A stretch of DNA of 33,616 nucleotides from contig JAKAGT010000016.1 in assembly GCA_021825585.1 (NCBI GenBank), positions 1 through 33,616 of the forward strand. The letters are read 5' to 3'. Within the stretch, counting starts at the first letter, position 1. Every line of letters begins with the position of its first letter. Positions 32,090 through 33,616 of this stretch are shown in pieces. The DNA is from Bacteroidota bacterium. Lineage in GTDB: Bacteria; Bacteroidota; Ignavibacteria; Kryptoniales; JAKASW01. The notes under the pieces were generated by a model that was given only the letters and a program-made list of their open reading frames with translations, did not search any database and was not told the DNA's origin. Made by a program: the position numbers and the translations under genes.

Positions 32090-33331
32090 TCAGAACCTGC
32101 CAACCGCCGCGTAGGCGACGAGCAAAAGGGTCCCGAAGGCCCAGGTTACCAAGGCTATAGCAGCGCTGACCCTTGTAAATTCCCAAAACCTGAACGGTGC
32201 GCGCTCCTTGGAGAGCTCGAGCACTATCATGTTAGCTACCGAACCCGCCACGGTCAGATTGCCCGCAAATGTCGAACTCATAGCTAGAACGAGCCACATA
32301 AGGGAAGGCGAATTGAACGAAGCCACCCAGTGCCGGACTATCATGACATAAGGGACATTTGAAACGATGTTGGAGATGATCAGCGAGGCGAAGGAGAAAC
32401 TTGTGATCTGCTGAAATGTGGAAATCGAGAAGTAACCCTGCAGCATCCTGTGCGCATCTTGCACCAGCCCGACTTTATTTATGCCCCCCACTACCACGAA
32501 CAAACTCGCGAAGAAGAGCAGCAGCGACCAGTTGACTTTCGCGAAAATTTCGTCGGGCCGCCGGTTGGCGACGAGTATGAGAAGCGCGGCTCCGAGGATT
32601 GCCATGAACGAAAGCTCGACGCCGGCGGAAAATCCGATCAGGACTACAGACATCACGACGACGGACTTGTACAGGAGCGGTTTGTCGAGCTTGTGTCTCT
32701 CCGTCATGCCGTCGAGCGTCAGCGCGTGATTGAGTCTCTCCCTGAAAAAGAATTTCAACAGAAAGAAATTTATCAGGAGTCCTCCGATGGCAATGGGAAG
32801 CATGGCGATCAGAAAACCGAGATACGGCCAATGCGAAAATGTCCCGACAAGCATGTTCTGCGGATTTCCAACCAGAGTCGCAACGCTCCCGATATTTGCG
32901 CTGGACGCGAGTGCAATCAGGTACGGCTTTGGATCCACTTTGGACCGGCTGGTCAGGAGAAGGACGAACGGGGTCATCATGACGCAGATGGTGTCGTTTA
33001 CGAAAAGAGCCGAGAGAATTCCGGCGGAGAGAATAACCGTGAGGAGAAGCCCGTTCCCCGTGCGTGCCCGTCTCAATACCGAACTTGCCACCAGGTCGAA
33101 GAATCCGCTGACCTGCAGATATGCCACGACAATCATCATTCCCAGGAGAAGGACTATCGTATCGAGATTGAGTGACTGGTAGGCGTCGTTTATGGTGAGA
33201 ACCCCGAAGGCGATCATTGCGACCGCCCCGATCATAGCCCCTGAGGTTCTATCTAAATGAAAGTATGGTAACCTTTGTACCGATATGGTTAAATAGGTAA
33301 ACCCAAAGATGATTACGGCGATTAAAGCCAT
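32090..33331 (-). CDS. ArsB/NhaD/SLC13-type anion or ion permease
   Basis: 413 residues with about ten to eleven hydrophobic helices spread over the whole length, an inner-membrane secondary transporter. Ion-transporter superfamily marks are visible in two inverted halves: ALFVNDTICVMMTPFVLLL and then GSVATLVGNPQNMLVG in the first half; SNIVSNVPYVMIV and SSTFAGNLTVAGSVANMIV in the second. The SN(x)VSNVP and (T)xxGNPQN signatures are shared by arsenite pumps, NhaD antiporters and SLC13 carriers. The substrate cannot be chosen: no arsenic operon gene, dicarboxylate gene or phosphate gene is nearby. It is downstream of a small partial gene on the same strand (6-nt gap), so both are probably in one transcript, and it faces the propeller gene tail to tail across 22 nt. 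Confidence 0.88.
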   Translation of the reverse strand: MALIAVIIFGFTYLTISVQRLPYFHLDRTSGAMIGAVAMIAFGVLTINDAYQSLNLDTIVLLLGMMIVVAYLQVSGFFDLVASSVLRRARTGNGLLLTVILSAGILSALFVNDTICVMMTPFVLLLTSRSKVDPKPYLIALASSANIGSVATLVGNPQNMLVGTFSHWPYLGFLIAMLPIAIGGLLINFFLLKFFFRERLNHALTLDGMTERHKLDKPLLYKSVVVMSVVLIGFSAGVELSFMAILGAALLILVANRRPDEIFAKVNWSLLLFFASLFVVVGGINKVGLVQDAHRMLQGYFSISTFQQITSFSFASLIISNIVSNVPYVMIVRHWVASFNSPSLMWLVLAMSSTFAGNLTVAGSVANMIVLELSKERAPFRFWEFTRVSAAIALVTWAFGTLLLVAYAAVGRF

Positions 33332-33337
33332 TCCGTA

Positions 33338-33616
33338 TCATATCTGGTGCAGTGTGTAAGAGCGGAGTTTATCCGGCACGAGGCAGTCGTTTATCTTCAC
33401 GACGGTTTCGTCGAAGGCGCTGTCGTCTGCATTCTGGAAGGCCTCTTCGCTGCCGTAAGTATAAATTTCCATGAAGTTGTTCGGTGAGCCTTGAACCTCA
33501 AACACTTCCAATTTCGCGATCTTTGAGCTTTCGTAACCGGATTTCAGTTCGTTAATTAGTCCGAGATACTCCTCGCGTTTTGCGGGTTGCACTTCGTAAT
33601 TGATCTCCAGTAAAAC
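33338..33616 (-). CDS. Small alpha/beta-barrel-type (ABM-like) protein, start beyond window edge
   Basis: At least 92 residues, from the window edge (VLLEINYEVQPAKREEY) to TGA at 33340-33338. The strand-helix-strand pattern fits the dimeric alpha/beta barrel of the antibiotic biosynthesis monooxygenase (ABM) and stress-responsive families. The visible strands are LLEINYEV, KLEVFEVQG and FMEIYTYGS, with long helices between them. The frame is open through the edge, and only a few residues are probably missing since such proteins usually begin one strand earlier. A GTG at 33592 lies in frame but would remove the first strand. No heme or substrate residue can be named. It precedes the permease gene by 6 nt. 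Confidence 0.6.
   Translation of the reverse strand, partial: VLLEINYEVQPAKREEYLGLINELKSGYESSKIAKLEVFEVQGSPNNFMEIYTYGSEEAFQNADDSAFDETVVKINDCLVPDKLRSYTLHQI

Overview
The window reads as chromosomal DNA (GC roughly 52-54 percent by eye) from a Bacteroidota/Ignavibacteriota-type bacterium, most plausibly a higher-GC member of the Ignavibacteria. Three things point there. First, it has type IX secretion components (a C25-type PorU sortase, a PorV-like barrel protein, and a LamG cargo protein ending in a classical YPNPFNPST sorting domain). Second, it also has flagellar MotA/MotB, which typical Bacteroidetes lack. Third, most promoters read TTG(A)-N17-TAnATT(T), a form lying between sigma70 and the Bacteroidetes TTTG/TAnnTTTG type. 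The lineage is inference. No rRNA, tRNA, CRISPR array, insertion sequence or replication origin was found.

Layout. 1-1076 (minus): 5' part of a membrane protein, possibly a CPBP-type protease, divergent from a secreted M1 metallopeptidase (1302-3272). 3274-3797: a restriction-modification scar, the tail of a D12-class DNA adenine methylase followed at once by the head of a SacI-family endonuclease. 3979-5112: an unrecognised acidic cytoplasmic protein. 5293-15464: one tightly packed block, secA - porU - porV - Fn3-like lipoprotein - SLBB protein, joined by overlaps of 49, 4 and 4 nt and a gap of 11 nt. It links the Sec translocase motor to the outer-membrane T9SS sorting and attachment machinery. 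15461-17246: sufS-sufU, led by a promoter and a possible 19-codon leader ORF with adjacent Cys codons inside a hairpin.

17566-19314 is a T9SS cargo protein. 19475-20131 is a nicotinamidase-like hydrolase and 20345-21736 an aspartase/fumarase. After the latter comes an unusual 3' region, where a 13-bp hairpin buries a perfect Shine-Dalgarno and an ATG, and then a bidirectional terminator. On the minus strand lie a very Lys-rich secreted protein (21890-22219), a histidine kinase and response regulator pair (22308-24457), and a Trp/Tyr-rich exported protein with an 11-residue repeat tail (24675-25739). motA-motB (25894-27605) is divergent from the last. The window ends with a second M1 peptidase fused to HEAT-like repeats (27842-30286), a secreted PQQ-type beta-propeller (30517-32067), and a minus-strand pair made of a small alpha/beta-barrel-type protein (partial) and an ArsB/SLC13-like anion permease (32090-33616).

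The theme is the cell envelope: export (SecA), outer-membrane sorting (PorU/PorV), cargo and periplasmic peptidases, envelope sensing (two-component pair) and the stator that couples ion flow to motility. The strongest candidates for something undescribed are the Cys-Cys leader before sufS, the buried Shine-Dalgarno element after the aspartase gene, and the restriction-modification scar.
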